Source: Valencia hispanica
Lineage: Eukaryota > Chordata > Actinopteri > Cyprinodontiformes > Valenciidae
Assembly: GCA_963556495.2 (NCBI GenBank)
Contig: OY747712.1
Location: 51,179,069 to 51,243,068 of the forward strand
Reading direction: 5' to 3'
Length of the DNA: 64,000 nt
Position numbers and translations under genes: made by a program. The notes under the pieces are model-generated. The model was not told the DNA's origin, searched no databases, and saw only the letters and a program-made list of their open reading frames with translations. Positions 24,868-37,182 of this stretch are shown here, in pieces. How positions within the stretch are numbered: position 1 is the stretch's first letter; each line of letters starts with the position of its first letter.

Positions 24868-26218
24868 ATGCCCAGGGTCCCTGCTCATCTGCGTGAACGT
24901 GCATTAGGCATGCTGCAGGGAGGCATGAGGACTGCTGATGTGGCTAGGGCAATAAATTGCCATGTCCGCACTGTGAGACGCCTAAGACAGCGCTACAGGG
25001 AGACAGGAAGGACAGCTGATCATCCTCGCAGTGGAAGACCACGTGTAACACCACCTGCACAGGATCGGTACATCCGAATATCACACCTGCGTGACAGGTA
25101 CAGGATGGCCACAACAACTGCCCGAGTCACACCAGGAACACACAATCCCTCCATCAGTGCTCAGACTGTCCGCAATAGGCTGAGAGAGGCTGGACTGAGG
25201 GCTTGCAGGCCTGTTGTAAGGCAGGTCCTTACCAGACATCACCAGCAACAACGCCGCCTATGGGCACAAACCCACCTTTGCTGGACCAGAGAGGAGTGGC
25301 AAAAAGTGCTCTTCACTGATGAGTCACGGTTTTGTCTCACCAGGGGTGATTGACGGATTCGTGTTTATCGTCGAAGGAATGAGCGTTACCGTTACACCGA
25401 GGCCTGTACCCTGGAGCGGGATCGATTTGGAGGTGGGGGGTCCGTCATGGTCTGGGGTGGTATATTCAATTCAATTTTCAATTCAGTTTATTTATATAGC
25501 GCCAATTCACAACAGATGTCATCTCAAGCTACTTAACAAGAAGTCATTTCAATACATTTATACAAACATTCCAATCAGTTCAAAAGTTTCCTATTTAAGG
25601 AATCCCAGTAGATTGCGTCAGTCATTGGCGTGAGGTTGGGCCCTGTTGATGCAGAGATTTTCCAACCACAGCAATCCTTCAGCAATCCCTCATACTGAGC
25701 AAGCATGTAGCGACGGTGGATGGGAAAAACTCCCCTTTCACATATCACATCACCATCGGACTGAGCTTGTTGTCATTGCAGGCAATCTCAATGCCTTGCA
25801 GTACAGGGAAGACATCCTCCTCCCTCATGTGGCACCCTTTATGCATGCTCATCCGGACATGATCCTCCAGCAGGACAATGCCACCAGCCATACTGCTCGT
25901 TCTGTGCGTGAGTTTCTGCATGACAGCAATGTCAGTGTTCTGCCATGGCCAGCGAAGAGCCCGGATCTCAATCCCATTGAGCACGTCTGGGACCTGTTGG
26001 ATCGCAGGGTGAGGGCTAGGGCCATTCCCCCCAGAAATGTCCAGGAACTTGCAAGAGCCTTGGTGGAAGAGTGGGGTAACATCTCACAGCAAGAACGGAC
26101 AAATCTGGTCCAGTCCATGAGGAGGAGATGCACTGCAGTACTTCAAGCAGCTGGTGGCCACACCAGATACAGACTGCTACTTTTGATTTTGAGCCTCCCT
26201 TCATTCAAGGACACATAA
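24868..26218 (+). pseudogene. Tc1-like DD34E transposase, two lesions
   Basis: The start ATG is at 24868 (MPRVPAHLRERALGMLQGGM). An HTH/paired-like DNA-binding half follows (TADVARAINCHVRTVRRLRQ, then GRPRVTPPAQ with a GRPR hook). The catalytic core has FTDESRF (first D), a TGA stop at 25351-25353 right after TRGD, then in the same frame RIRVYRR and GGGSVMVWGGI. After the L2-tail insertion it resumes at 25742 with SHHHRTELVV and ILQQDNATSHT (second D), and reaches NPIEHVWDLL (E) with 34 residues between D and E. All three catalytic residues survive. The stop and the insertion inactivate the gene. Confidence 0.9.
25464..25741 (-). mobile_element. L2 LINE 3' end, reversed, inserted in the Tc1 transposase
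   Basis: It begins TCAATTCAATTTTCAATTCAG and TTTATTTATATAGCGCC, the complement of the fish L2 tail, and ends at CTCCCCTTTCAC. The transposase frame is continuous when it is removed. ATAT flanks both sides and is probably a short target duplication. It is similar to 49337-49735. Confidence 0.75.
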
Positions 26219-26545
26219 TTCTATTTCTGTTAGTCACATGTCTGTGAAACATTTTTAGTTTATGTCTTATGGTGTTGACTCTTTTAGTGTTCATACAAAT
26301 ATTTACACCCATTAAGTTTACTGAAAGTAAAAACAGGTGAAAGTCAGAGGACGTTTCTTTTTTTGCTGAGTTTATATGCTTCCAGTTGGTAAAATCATTA
26401 GACAGCATGGGATAAATTTCTACAGCTGTGCTGATGATACACAACTATATTTATCCATTAATCCTGATGAATCCAGTCAGTTAGGTAGATTACAGGCATG
26501 TCTGGAAGACATGAAAACATGGATGACTAAATATTTTGCTCTTAA

Positions 26546-28820
26546 AGGAGCTGTATGTAAGAAATGTATTTCAATTAATCATAAAAAGGCTGTGATATGT
26601 CACTAGACATTAAGAAATCCTGTTCATTTCAAATACTTATATCACTGACACAGTAGTACGGCCAGGATATTGTCATTTAAAAAGTGAAGTTGCAGCCCTC
26701 AACTGATGTTGATGTTGTCATCTTGTGTTTTGGCTTGAAGCTCCACCCTCCACCTATCTACCAATCACATAGTCAGCAGTGTTTCGGCATCAGGGTTGCC
26801 AGCTCTGCTCTAGTTACTACTGCTGCAGCTACAAAAATGTTTCGGATAAAAAATGTCTAACGTTACTAGGGATGGGCATTCGATTAAACTGTCTTCATCG
26901 ATCATCGGGAGAATTACCGATCGATTTTCAATTAATCATTGATATTTTTATATTAAAATTCAGTGTTCATAGGCTATATTAAAATGCAGTGAGAATAGAA
27001 AAATAGCGCGTTTCCTTATTGAGATCTTTATTACAAGTGGGACACTTCTTGTGACAGTTAAACGGAATTGATTCACGGTAGTTGCACAAAGAAAATATGC
27101 GCTATAAGCAGCGGAGCCGACAGCTAAATGACGCTACTCATTAACACAACTGACGCTCATATTTTTTTTCTTCTCCCAAAAAAAAAAAAAAAAAAAAAAA
27201 AAAGTCCTGTTAAACAATAAGTTAATATGAAAATAATTCTTAAAGGTCTCATAGTTTTGTGTTACATTTGGCAAAAAGAGTCGAGAAAGAGGATGAGAGA
27301 GATCAGCGTACCTAACAATGAATTAGGCTCATTAACAGAGTAAAAAAGACAAAAACAAAAGAAACCATAATTTATATATAACTTTAGCACCAGTCTGCTG
27401 ATTTTTGTTGAGAAAGATGAGCATGTTAACATGCGCTGGGGTCAGAAGCGAAAGCAGCTGCTGTCGCGTCTGACCTGCAGCACCGAGATCACCTGCTGAG
27501 GGGACACACGTGGCTGTGATACACATACCTCCGTGCTAACTTGGCAAGCCTCGTGAATCTTGTTTCATTCATTTTCCACCAGTCTGTAGGGGTGCAATCC
27601 AGGAGTGGCGGAGCCTCCCTCAGAAAGTAATCGGAGAGTAAGTTTCTCTGCTCGTTGTGCATCTCGGCTCCTCCGTGCTAACACCGACTTGATGCTAAGT
27701 TGAGACCAAGAGCAGGATGCTCCGCTTCTAACCAGGGTTGGAAGTGCGTTCAAGTACTTATACAAAGCTTCGCAGTGAACCGAGACTTTTTTTTTTTCTT
27801 TTTTGCTGCAACCTCTTCATGACAATGCTACTTTTGAAATACACAGAAACTGGCAAGAAACTGAGTCGGCCTGTGGGTTTTATTTTCAGTCATCGCCCTC
27901 GTGTGGTAAAGTGTTTAATTACTGCCACAAAGCAAAATGAAATCCATTCCTTCAAAAACCACACTACGCAACAGAACGTGCGTTAATTGATTGGTAAAAG
28001 AAATGTCAACGATGAAATTCTTAATGATCAATTAATCGATCGTCGATTAATTATGCCCATCCCTAGTATTGATATTCAAAAGCAATGTATCATTTATTCA
28101 TTTATTTTTTTGGGTGGGGGGGTTGAATGGTACCATTATTGATGACAGTCATTTTTGTTGTAAAATTAAAAGTATGACAGGTAGTTCTGTTTTCACCTTC
28201 TTCTTTCCAGTGCATCAACTAGATCTAGTAATAAAACTGGATGTGTTATGTATGAAACAGTTTGGAGTGTTTAGAATGGTGTGACAGTTTTTTTTACTGT
28301 GTAATTAAGTTTTAAAAATCACAATATATAGCCTTACTCATAGTATCGCAATATATCATATCGTCCCCCTGTATTGATTCATATTGTATCTTCAGATTCA
28401 TGCCAATTCATTGCATTCCTTCAAACCTCACACTACGCAACAAAACATGCGTTAATTGATCGGTTAAAAAAAATGTAGTCAATGAAATTCTTAATGATCA
28501 ATTAATCGATTGCCGATTAATTATGCCCATCCCCAAACGTTACTACACCTAAAAGACCTCGTTATCATTCAGAAATACGTCGTGACAAAGTCCGAAATAA
28601 AACATGGATTTGTATAAGATGGAGACGGCTGAAAACAGAGAAGAATTTGAAGACAGACGCCAACGTTGCTAATTTACTGTTTAGGACTCGTCACTTGCCA
28701 TTGGAAGCTCCTTGCAGCAGCCTATCTGGCAACCTCGAGTCGGCAGGGGATACATCGCTCTACAGTAATTTGAAAGTGATTGCAGTACCAGTGTTGGCCA
28801 CAATCTTTCATACGGCTCCT
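26546..28820. mobile_element. TTAA-site transposon (piggyBac or Kolobok type), degenerate
   Basis: The left end AGGAGCTGTATGTAAGA (26546) and the complement of the right end, AGGAGCCGTATGAAAGA (ending 28820), are inverted repeats. Both are flanked by TTAA (26542-26545 and 28821-28824). Removing it joins ...TTTGCTC-TTAA-ATTCTGAC, which restores the LINE frame. Between 28545 and 28700 a frame reads KRPRYHSEIRR, RWRRLKTEKNLKTDANVAN, a possible coding remnant. A composite hAT sits inside it. Confidence 0.8.
26867..28535 (-). mobile_element. Composite hAT: family A + piece of family B + extra A end
   Basis: The unit is bounded by a perfect 8-bp duplication AACGTTAC (26859-26866 and 28536-28543). 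It starts with the A end TAGGGATGGGCATTCG and runs through a whole A copy to CCCATCCCTA at 28083. It continues into 28084-28405, nearly identical to 7401-7740 of family B, and then into a second A right end (28405-28535, closing CCCATCCCCA). The A part encodes on its minus strand a decayed hAT tail (ITATCVPSAG, LLTPAHVNMLIFLNKNQQ, about 27370-27526). A 26-base A run is at 27178-27203. Confidence 0.85.
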
Positions 28821-29843
28821 TTAAATTCTGACAAGACAGAAGTTGCTGTCTTTGGACCAGAAGCTCTAAAAAAAGAAACTGCTTAGTCAATCACTTCATC
28901 TGGATGGCATTAAATTGGCCTCCAGTAATAACGTAAAGAACCTCGGCGTTATTTTTGACCAAGACGACATTTAAATCCCATATTAAACAGGTTTTTAGGA
29001 TTTCTTTCTTTCACCTCTGGAATATTGCTAAAATTAGAAACATCCTGTCCAGGAGTGATGCTGAGAAACTAGTCCATGCATTTGTTACCTCAAGGCTGGA
29101 CTACTGTAATTCTTTACTATCAGGTAGTCCACAAAATGCCATTAAAAGCCTTCAGTTGATCCAAAATGCTGCAGCAAGAGTTCTGATGAATAATAAAAAG
29201 AGACATCACATTTCTCCTGTTTTAGCTTCCCTTCATTGGCTCCCTGTTAAATCCAGAATATAATTTAGGATCCTTCTTCTTACATACAAAGCCCTTAATA
29301 ATCAAGCTCCATCAGACATCTGATTGTTTCAGATGTTCCCAACAGAGCACTTTGCTCTCAGGCTGCAGGTTTACTTGTAGTTCCTAGGATTTCTAAAAGT
29401 AGAATGGGAGGCAGATCTTTTAGTTATCAGGCTCCTCTCCTGTGGAACCAGCTCCCAGCTTTAGTCCGTGAGGCAGACACTCTGTTTACTTTTAAGGCCA
29501 GGCTTAAAACTTTTCTTTTTGATAAAGCTTATAGTTAGAGTGGCTAAGGTCATCCTGACCTATCTCTGTAGTTATGCTGCTATAGGCTTAGACTGCTGGA
29601 GGACAGACTTACCACTTTTCTTCACTCTGCTACTTTCGTTTCTCCTACTACTCTCCAGTTGTATTATTTGTTGTTATTTCGACTGCTAACTTTGTTTTCT
29701 CTCAGTGTTTTTCTCTCCATAGAAGATATACCTGGTCTGGTATCCTTTACACTGATTGGAATGATTGTATTGAAATGATATAAAGTGTCTTGAGATGACA
29801 TCTGTTGTTGATCGGCGCTATATAAATAAACTGAATTGAGTCA

Positions 29844-31779
29844 GTTTCTCTGTTTAAGACTCACAGAAACACGTTCACAGCATCAGCCACACTCCTCTGG
29901 GCCTAAAGTCCCTTGCTAACCACCAGTTGGAGGCTGTGTGCCACACAGCATCAGTCATGGCTTTTGTTTATCACGAACCACAACACAAACAGAACTTTTG
30001 CTTACATCCCACTTCTGGAGCATGTAAGGAATCACATTTGTGACGGTTTGGCTAGTGTGTGAACCTCAAAAGTGGTTAGCATGTAAGACGGATTTTCGCG
30101 GGGTACAATCTTCGTCTATCCACTGTGTGGTTAAGCGAATGAGGGACACGGGGCTAGCACACTTACATTGGTCGATCTTTAGAAGAGGTAACTGATCAAA
30201 TGGATAATAAAATGTATGTGTGGGTATATTCATAGACCTCCAAAAGGCCTTTGACACGGTGGACCGTGTCAAAAGCCGTGTTGAAGGAATTGTGTTACTA
30301 CTTGGCCTCACATTTGGCCGGCGGAGGTTGCCCCTTGGTACACACATGCTGATATCAGCATCGGTGTATCCCTACCAGGAACACCATGTAGTACTCCCAA
30401 GGAACACAGCTTTGAGACGCCCCACATGCCCAGGTTTCCACAGCTTCACAGGACTAAAACTAAATAAGCAAAAGGCCAGAATTACAGCTGAGTGGAACAA
30501 CATCCTACATCTGGTCTGTCTCCAACCACAGCAGGGGCATGAACACACAGACTGTGTGAAACTTCTGCGGAGAGGAGCTTCACACAGGCAGTAAAGAAGG
30601 GACGGCTTATGACTTCCACTGATTTAAACATGCATTCTCCTGGATGGCAACCTCAAAGTGCAGTGTCCCAAACCACGACTCCAGTCTCATTTTAATAACA
30701 CATGCATTGTCTTCAAAATGTATTCATACAGCTATAACCGCTTCCCATTCTTACGGTTACAACCACAAACCTGAAGCTTTCTTGTTCAGAGTTTGTCAAA
30801 GCCCAACAGAAAGTAGTGCATAGCGGTGAAGATAAAGGAAATTGATCCCATTTCTTATCTGAAAAATTGTGTTGTGTGTTTATACTTAGCAACCCTAAGT
30901 TAATAGTTTTCTAGTTCTATTTCTTAATGTTTTACAAACATATCACAACAGAAAAGATCTCTTATTTTAAGTTGTCTTCTTAAACCATCTTAAATGGCCT
31001 CTGATCTAACATGGACTAAAAACAAAGAGCACAGTAGACTTTTTCTTAATCCTGTCAGAAGACCTTTCCATAAGAAAAAACAACCGTTTATGCCTTTTAA
31101 GCTCTTCAAAGCGTTAAGATGAAATGTATTCTAAAAATGTGCTAGGCTGCTGAAGCTCATCATAGTAACTTTGGGAAAAAAGCACAGAATCAAAAGAACA
31201 TCTCACGAGATAGACAAGAATTCTAATAACATGTCAGAAAATAAGGAGGAGAAAGTTGGATTTGAAGCGACTCAGTCCTAAATTGCTCTAATAATGTGAG
31301 AGACTGTTATGGAGCAGCTCACTGAAAGAATGTGCTGCAGACAGAGTGAGAAAAAAAACATTTCTACTTTGACCTCTGCAGAACACTGCAACTACTGTGA
31401 CCAAAGACTGCAGCCACTGCAGCTTTCAGGTAGACAGAGGGAGGGAGACCACCCTGACGTGGATACATGATAGCTGCTGTTATGCAAGGCTGCTTCATGT
31501 TACTAAATAGGCTGTTTATACACATACATATTGAGCTGGGATTCTGAAAATGATCACTTGATGTTGTAAAACACCCAAAAAGACATGTTTCTTTTTAGTA
31601 TCGGAAGACTTGAACAAAATGCATTTCTCCCTAATCTTTACGCGGTTCTTCTGACGCTTAAAGGTTTAGATTACATGTTGTCGGTTCATCTGTTCCTTAA
31701 AACACGTATTCCCTTTTCTGATGATCATATTTTTATATGTATTGATATGTATGAATTTTATATTCTTATATATAGTTGA
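29844..31779. other. No gene seen; one RT scrap
   Basis: This is mostly unclassified. At 30220-30265 the plus strand reads IFIDLQKAFDTVD, the motif A word of a LINE reverse transcriptase, followed by unrelated sequence. It is therefore only a scrap of a retroelement. Confidence 0.45.
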
Positions 31780-33527
31780 TCATTATTCTAGAATTGCGCT
31801 GCTCTGTGTGGCTGCATGTTGGAGTGGCTCTGTTGGCTACATATTAAGTTTTGGTTTTTTGTACATTGGTTCCTCTTTTTTCTTAAAGAAGATTGCATTT
31901 TTTTTACCTGTATACTTTCTATTTTTTGGTGCTGAGAAGCTGGAAGGATTTTTGCTGTAAATGTTTCCCTTTTTGACAATTTGTTATGATGCGTAACCAT
32001 GGCAACAATGTGGCTTACAGCCACGAGCAGCTGATTAACGTCGCAAAAGCTGAAATAAGACCTCAACTGAAGCCACAAATCCCTGATGAGTTGATAAGGA
32101 GGAGACGTGGATGCAGAGCAGGAGCGAAAAGGAGACAGAGAAAGAGAAAGTTCAAGCCATCTCTTCCATCGATCATAATGGGCAACGTAAGATCACTGGC
32201 TAACAAGATGGATGAACTCCAAGCCCTTACAAGGACTCAGCCAGAGTACCGTGAATGCAGTGTTATGTGTTTTACTGAGACGTGGCTGCTGGATCATATC
32301 CCCGACTCCAACGTCTCTCTGCCAGGCTTCCTGACTGTACGAGCAGACAGAGATCTGAAGACGAGCAGAAAAAGAAAAGGAGGTGGAGTAGCAGTGCTTG
32401 TTAACAACAGATGGTGTCACCCAGGACATGTTACTGTGAAGTGTTGTCTCTGCAGCCCAGATGTCGAACTCTTGGCAGTGAGTTTTCGTCCATATTATTT
32501 ACCAAGAGAGTTCACCAGTGTAATTTTGGCAGTTGTTTACATTCCACCTTCAGCCATTGCCGACATTGCATGTGATGTCATCAGTTCCGTTGTTGCTAAG
32601 CTACAGACACAGCACCCCAATGCATTTGTGGCAATATCTAGTAATTTTAATGATGCCTCGCTCTCTACTACATTTCCAACATTTTAACAGTTTGTCAGCT
32701 GCTCTACAAGAGAAAACAGGACCTTGGATTTGTTTTATGCAAATGTAAAGGATGCATACATGTTCAAACCAAGACCTCCTCTGGGATAATCAGATCACAA
32801 TCTTGTTTTTCTCTGTTCAGAATATAAACCACTCGTTCAGAGGCAACCTGTGACAAAACGAACTGTGAGAAAATGGTCACAGGAAGCTGAAGAAGCCCTG
32901 CAGGGTTGTTTTGCGACCACAGACTGGATGACTCTTTGCCAAGCACATGGAGAGGACATCAATGCCATGACTGAGTGTGTGACTGACTTTATAAACTTCT
33001 GTGTGGACAACATCCTCCCCACCAGAACAATGAGATGCTTCCCTAATAACAAACCCTGGATCCCCAGTGACCTGAAGGAACTGCTAAACAAGAAAAAAAG
33101 AGCCTTCAGGGAGGGAGACAGGGAATTACTGAGGAGTATACAGAAGCAACTTAAGGTCAAGATCAGAGACAGCGAGGAGGCATACCGGAAGAAGCTGGAG
33201 AACAATATTAGAGTTGTCTGGTCAGGAATGAGAAAGATCACAGGTTTAAAGGACAGGAAGGATTGGATAGATGGAAGTCTGGACAGAGCCAATGAACTGA
33301 ACACATTCTTCAACAGGTTCAGTTCAGGAACTAGCTCAGCATCCCCCTCTCCTGTTCCCAGCGAAACAGACATCCCACTCTCCTCTGATCAACAGCTTTC
33401 CTGTTACACCTCGGATGTTTTATCCTTCATCTCAGCCATGGACTCTTCTAATTCCACAAGTTTGACTTCAACCAAGTCAGAAAGTGCTGCTACCCCCTTT
33501 GCCTCCCCCTCCCACTTGTACACTTGA
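31780..33527 (+). pseudogene. LINE family R, 5' half (EN and linker), Rex1/CR1 group
   Basis: One frame runs from 31986 to 33527, broken only by TAA at 32685-32687 and at 32787-32789. It has a basic N-terminus (RRRRGCRAGAKRRQRKRKFK) and the APE endonuclease words GNVRSLANKMDEL, CFTETWLLD, GGGVAVLVNNRWC, YIPPS and SDHNLVFL. The expected GDFN word is SSNFN. The linker before RT contains NKPWIPSDLKELLNKKKRAF and SDEAYRKKLE-like sequence. The copy stops at SPSHLYT, just before RT, which is unusual for a LINE because truncation is normally at the 5' end. The 3' half of the family is at 49736-51290. Confidence 0.8.
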
Positions 33528-33839
33528 TATTTTCTTTCCCCCTAAAATCAGTATGTTGTGTGCAAACAGTATCCAGGCATTGTGGTAGGTGGCATTACCA
33601 TCAGCATGGTGTGTTCCTGCCTCAGAGCCTCTTAAGACCTCCTCAGTAAGGAGCGAAATTCAAACTGCGTGCTTCATTTGTCTTGGTTTAGGACAGTGGT
33701 TCCCGAACTATTTCTACTAAAAAAAACTATTGTAAAGGTTGTTTTGCAAAGCTGAGGTCTTAAATCATCACAACTTTTCAGTAACTGGTGTGAGCCTGCG
33801 GTGATGTCACTTTATCTCCCAGGTGGAGGTGTGTGTTTG

Positions 33840-34210
33840 TGCACTGCGTCACTGATATTGATTAATTGAACATTGCTTTCAGAAATATGCCTCTGTATGC
33901 AGGATTCATTGCAAACTTGTCACAGTACAATTTGTGGCCAAGGTCACTGCCCTCTTCCTTCAAAAATATGCAAATCTCACCTGGCAGTTTAAAGACCCTG
34001 GACAGCACCTTTCCCATGAGAGTTATCGGGACTCGCAGTGAAACAACGGCTTTCACTCGGAACTCATTTTCTCGCACAGTACTGCAAAAGTCGGGGCTTT
34101 GACAGGTTGTGTTTTGATGTAGGACTCGGCACTGCAGTGCATGCCCTGCAGTATTGGGGGAGACGTGCTTCATGAACGCCTGCAGCCCTCTTAGTTTCCC
34201 AGCCATTGTC
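33840..34210 (-). pseudogene. hAT-Charlie/ZBED-like transposase fragment
   Basis: The minus-strand frame 34206-33862 reads MAGKLRGLQAFMKHVSPNTA, then GKVLSRVFKLPGEICIFLKE and LYCDKFAMNPAY. These words resemble the middle of SCAND3/ZBED-type hAT transposases (GLQAF..K, KVLSRVFEL, EICIFL). About 150 bp to the left, 33693-33712 reads CAGTGGTTCCCGAACTATTT, the usual start of a hAT-Charlie inverted end. I found no matching right end or 8-bp duplication. The fragment is broken and non-functional. Confidence 0.6.
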
Positions 34211-34299
34211 GATCTCTACAAAGTCCCTGTATGTTCGTTGACATCTCATAAATGTGCATGTCGATGGTTTTATTAGACAGGATAACCCATAGTCTGCTG

Positions 34300-37180
34300 G
34301 CCACTGTTATGAATCATAGACGGAAAAATGTCCATAGTGCAGGGAAGTATTTAGATCCCTGCAGTTGTGTGCAGTTTTTCACACTGTGCCAATATGTAAA
34401 AAACTTGATATGAACTCAGTTGAGCATTTGCAGGTGTTTGGATGTAACAAACCAAAGGCAAGATATGCTTTAACTCCTTGGCCTGGAAGGAAGTTGGTTT
34501 AGAAGCTTATTTGGCTAGGTTTTATCTTCTGCCTTGTGTTTATGTGGGAGCCTAGTCAAAAACCTGTCAGTTTTATTAGCATTTAATTTTTATCCATTCA
34601 CACCACGCGCCCCTTGCAAAGACTCTGTGCCCCTCCAGGGAAGGCAGCCCAGACTATGGGACCCACTGGCACGGGAAGTCCAGTTGCCCATGTACAAACC
34701 AGCTGTCCTACCTGATTCACAGGATCCAAGCTGTTGTACTGTTCTCTCTGCAGCTGCCACAGTACTACAAGGCAACAGCAGCATCCAAGTTTGCCTTGTT
34801 AATACTTAATCTACCACTAGGCGAGTATTTACAATGAATAAAACTGAGACTGCATGTAAACAGGGTGCAACATGTGTTCATGCTAGCAGCAACACATCCA
34901 CTATGATGACACACAGAAACATCAGTGATGGGTGAGGAGAACAAATTCTGCTCCCAGCAGCCTCTCAGTGAAAAGTCAGAGCAGGCAAAGTGACAAAGCT
35001 CTGGAATGGTTCAGAGCTAAAATATGCAGCCTTAGCTGCAGAATTTGAACATACAGTTAATCTGAGAATGATTTCTACACCTGGCACCAACAGCATATTC
35101 ATAGTAGCCTTTAAACTGGACAGCTATGTTGTTTTGTTTCTGACTGAGTAAAATGAATGCTTGAAGTGGCCCAGCCAAAGTCCTGACAAGAATTTGATAA
35201 CAGATGATGTGGAGGCAGCTAAAGATGAGGGTTATGGTAACGAGGCCTTACAACCTTGAAGACGTGGAGCTCATTGCAAAAGACGATTGGCCAAAAATAT
35301 CCATGGAGACTCGAAACAAGTTGGTCAGCAATTATAACACGTATTCAATTCATGTAATGCCAAAAAAGGCTTTCCACTGATTATGAAGGGTATAAATAAT
35401 TTTCAAAGTGAAGGGCCGTGAATAGTCTTACTGTAAAAAAGCTATTTTAAGGATATGGAATTACTTTTTTCCATGTTATGATAAAAATATAATAATTCTG
35501 TACAGTCCTTCAGCCCATCAGTCTATTACTCCATAAAGATTAAACACAAACCCTGATCTAAATTGAAAACAAGTCATTATCAAAAAAGGACTGTGACACT
35601 ATCATATTTACATTAAGTTGTGCCACTAAAAACACTATAACTGGAGCCAGTCATATTTTGAAACATTAACACAGCATCTGCGGTACTCACTCAAATGGGT
35701 CTAACATCGGGAAGATATTCTGACCAGCCAAATTATCCGTCCCAATCCCACCATCAGTTTCCAGGTTTTGGAAACATCATCCAGTAGAATGTATCTGTAT
35801 AACTTTAGGGTGAATTTTTTTTTAATTTGGAATGTTTCCCCCCACATTGCATCTTTAGCTACATCCTTATTTGAAAGTAATAATTATTGCAATTTAACTC
35901 TCAAAGCCATGTTGACTTGATAGTGTGGAGTCACAAGATGCATTATTGAATTGTACGCATTTAAAAATCAATAGCAGCAAGCTCAGCTCACTGCAGTCTC
36001 TAACCTGCAAATCTGCCAACGGTAACTGTGTAAAAATGTTTTTTGTGAGTAGAAGCAGGTCTGGTTTCTCTGAACTAATTTTGTCCCAGAACACCAGTCT
36101 GGTCCAATATGAACCTGATCAGCAGGTGTCAGTTGTGGTCTCTTAAAAACTATTTGCACAATAAGTCGTGTGCTGACGAGCCTCATGAGCAACTCAACAC
36201 TCACACCATCATCTATGCTACTAATGCATAATGTTCTTAAACTGTCTTACGACTGCAAATATACTTGCACTTAGTAGACATTTGATTCCTAAAATTTTTA
36301 GAACACCACAAACAGTGCAGAGAAACAGTCCTGTAGCTGATGAATGAGATTCTAACCCTGCAGAGACAGGACTAATGTCCAAAAACAGAACTCAGAACCA
36401 GCAAATATAAGATAGAAACTCTGGAGGACAGGTGATGACAGCTAAATGGCCACTAGTATTTTTAGGGGTTTCTTAGGACTACAACTACAAGTTACACAAA
36501 GTACACTGTGTCCTAAAACTATAGCTCACCTCTCAAGTAAAGAAAAAATCCCAAACTATGTTGTAATCTGATATAGTTGAGCCTAAAATTATTCGAAACC
36601 CATTTTTTATTATCTTAAAAAGCAATATTTTAAATTTGCCTATATTTGTCTTCATTCTGGAAGTATTAATGATGTTTTGGAATAGGCCAGACGGAATCCC
36701 AACTTAAATCTGATAGAGAATCTATACCAGGAGCAAAAGATTAGGGTGAATGTAAGAAGGCCTTCCAGCCTCAAATGCTTGGAGCTCATCACAGATGATG
36801 ATGAAGATGGTCAAAATCATAAAATGTCCTGTCATTTTTATTAAAAAGAGCATAGATCATTTAAAAATAAGTATAAAGTAAGTAAAAACTGTTCTGCATT
36901 AACACTCCTTTTCCATTGCTTTAGCATCTTTTGACTGATGTTTATCTCATTTCCTATCAGAATCAAACCTTTTGGTTGAATGATCATTCTAAAACTAATT
37001 CTAAAAAACACGCTAAAGTGTGTTAGAATGTCTTATTGCCATCGCGGTTGCAACAGTCTAAACCTAGAGCTGTAGCAAGAAATATGAAAACAATAAACTG
37101 AACAGAAACCAGAGCCAGGTGTGGAAATCTGGAGTGTCCACACACATCTTCCACATTGAGATGTTTCCACATCTCACTTA
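34300..37180. other. Two decayed Tc1 3' remnants in otherwise plain sequence
   Basis: At about 35165-35430 and 36680-36860 the plus strand keeps worn Tc1-like end sequence. Both include the word AGGGTTATGGTAACGAGGCCT or a variant, then TTGGAGCTCATNNCA. In the second copy, CCAACTTAAATCTGATAGAG recalls the PNLNLIE coding word. Neither has a frame or intact ends. The rest of the stretch shows nothing I recognise. Confidence 0.5.
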
Positions 37181-37182
37181 CA

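Larger units (their letters stand above)
24646..26374 (+). mobile_element. Tc1-like transposon
   Basis: The ends are inverted repeats: TAAACTCAGCAAAAAAAGAA at 24646 and its complement ending at 26374. Each is flanked by TA (24644-24645 and 26375-26376), the Tc1/mariner target duplication. It lies inside the RT of an L2 LINE. It carries a nearly complete transposase gene and is itself interrupted at 25464-25741. Confidence 0.9.
24206..29843 (+). pseudogene. L2-type LINE interrupted by two transposons
   Basis: RT pieces in order: SGFRAHHSTETALVKVTNDI (from 24325), LVLLDLSAAFDTVDHNILLE (about 24420-24480), VAQGSVLGPILFTI (to about 24645); then after a Tc1 insertion YMLPVGKIIRQHG and SCADDTQLYLS (about 26425); then after a TTAA-site insertion LNSDKTEVAVFGPEAL (28821-28870), HAFVTSRLDYCNSLLSG (about 29078) and SLHWLPVKSRI. 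The 3' end (about 29765-29843) has the fish L2 tail GGCGCTATATAAATAAACTG. It is 5'-truncated and has frameshifts after 28886 and near 28970. The catalytic ADD is intact. Confidence 0.8.
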
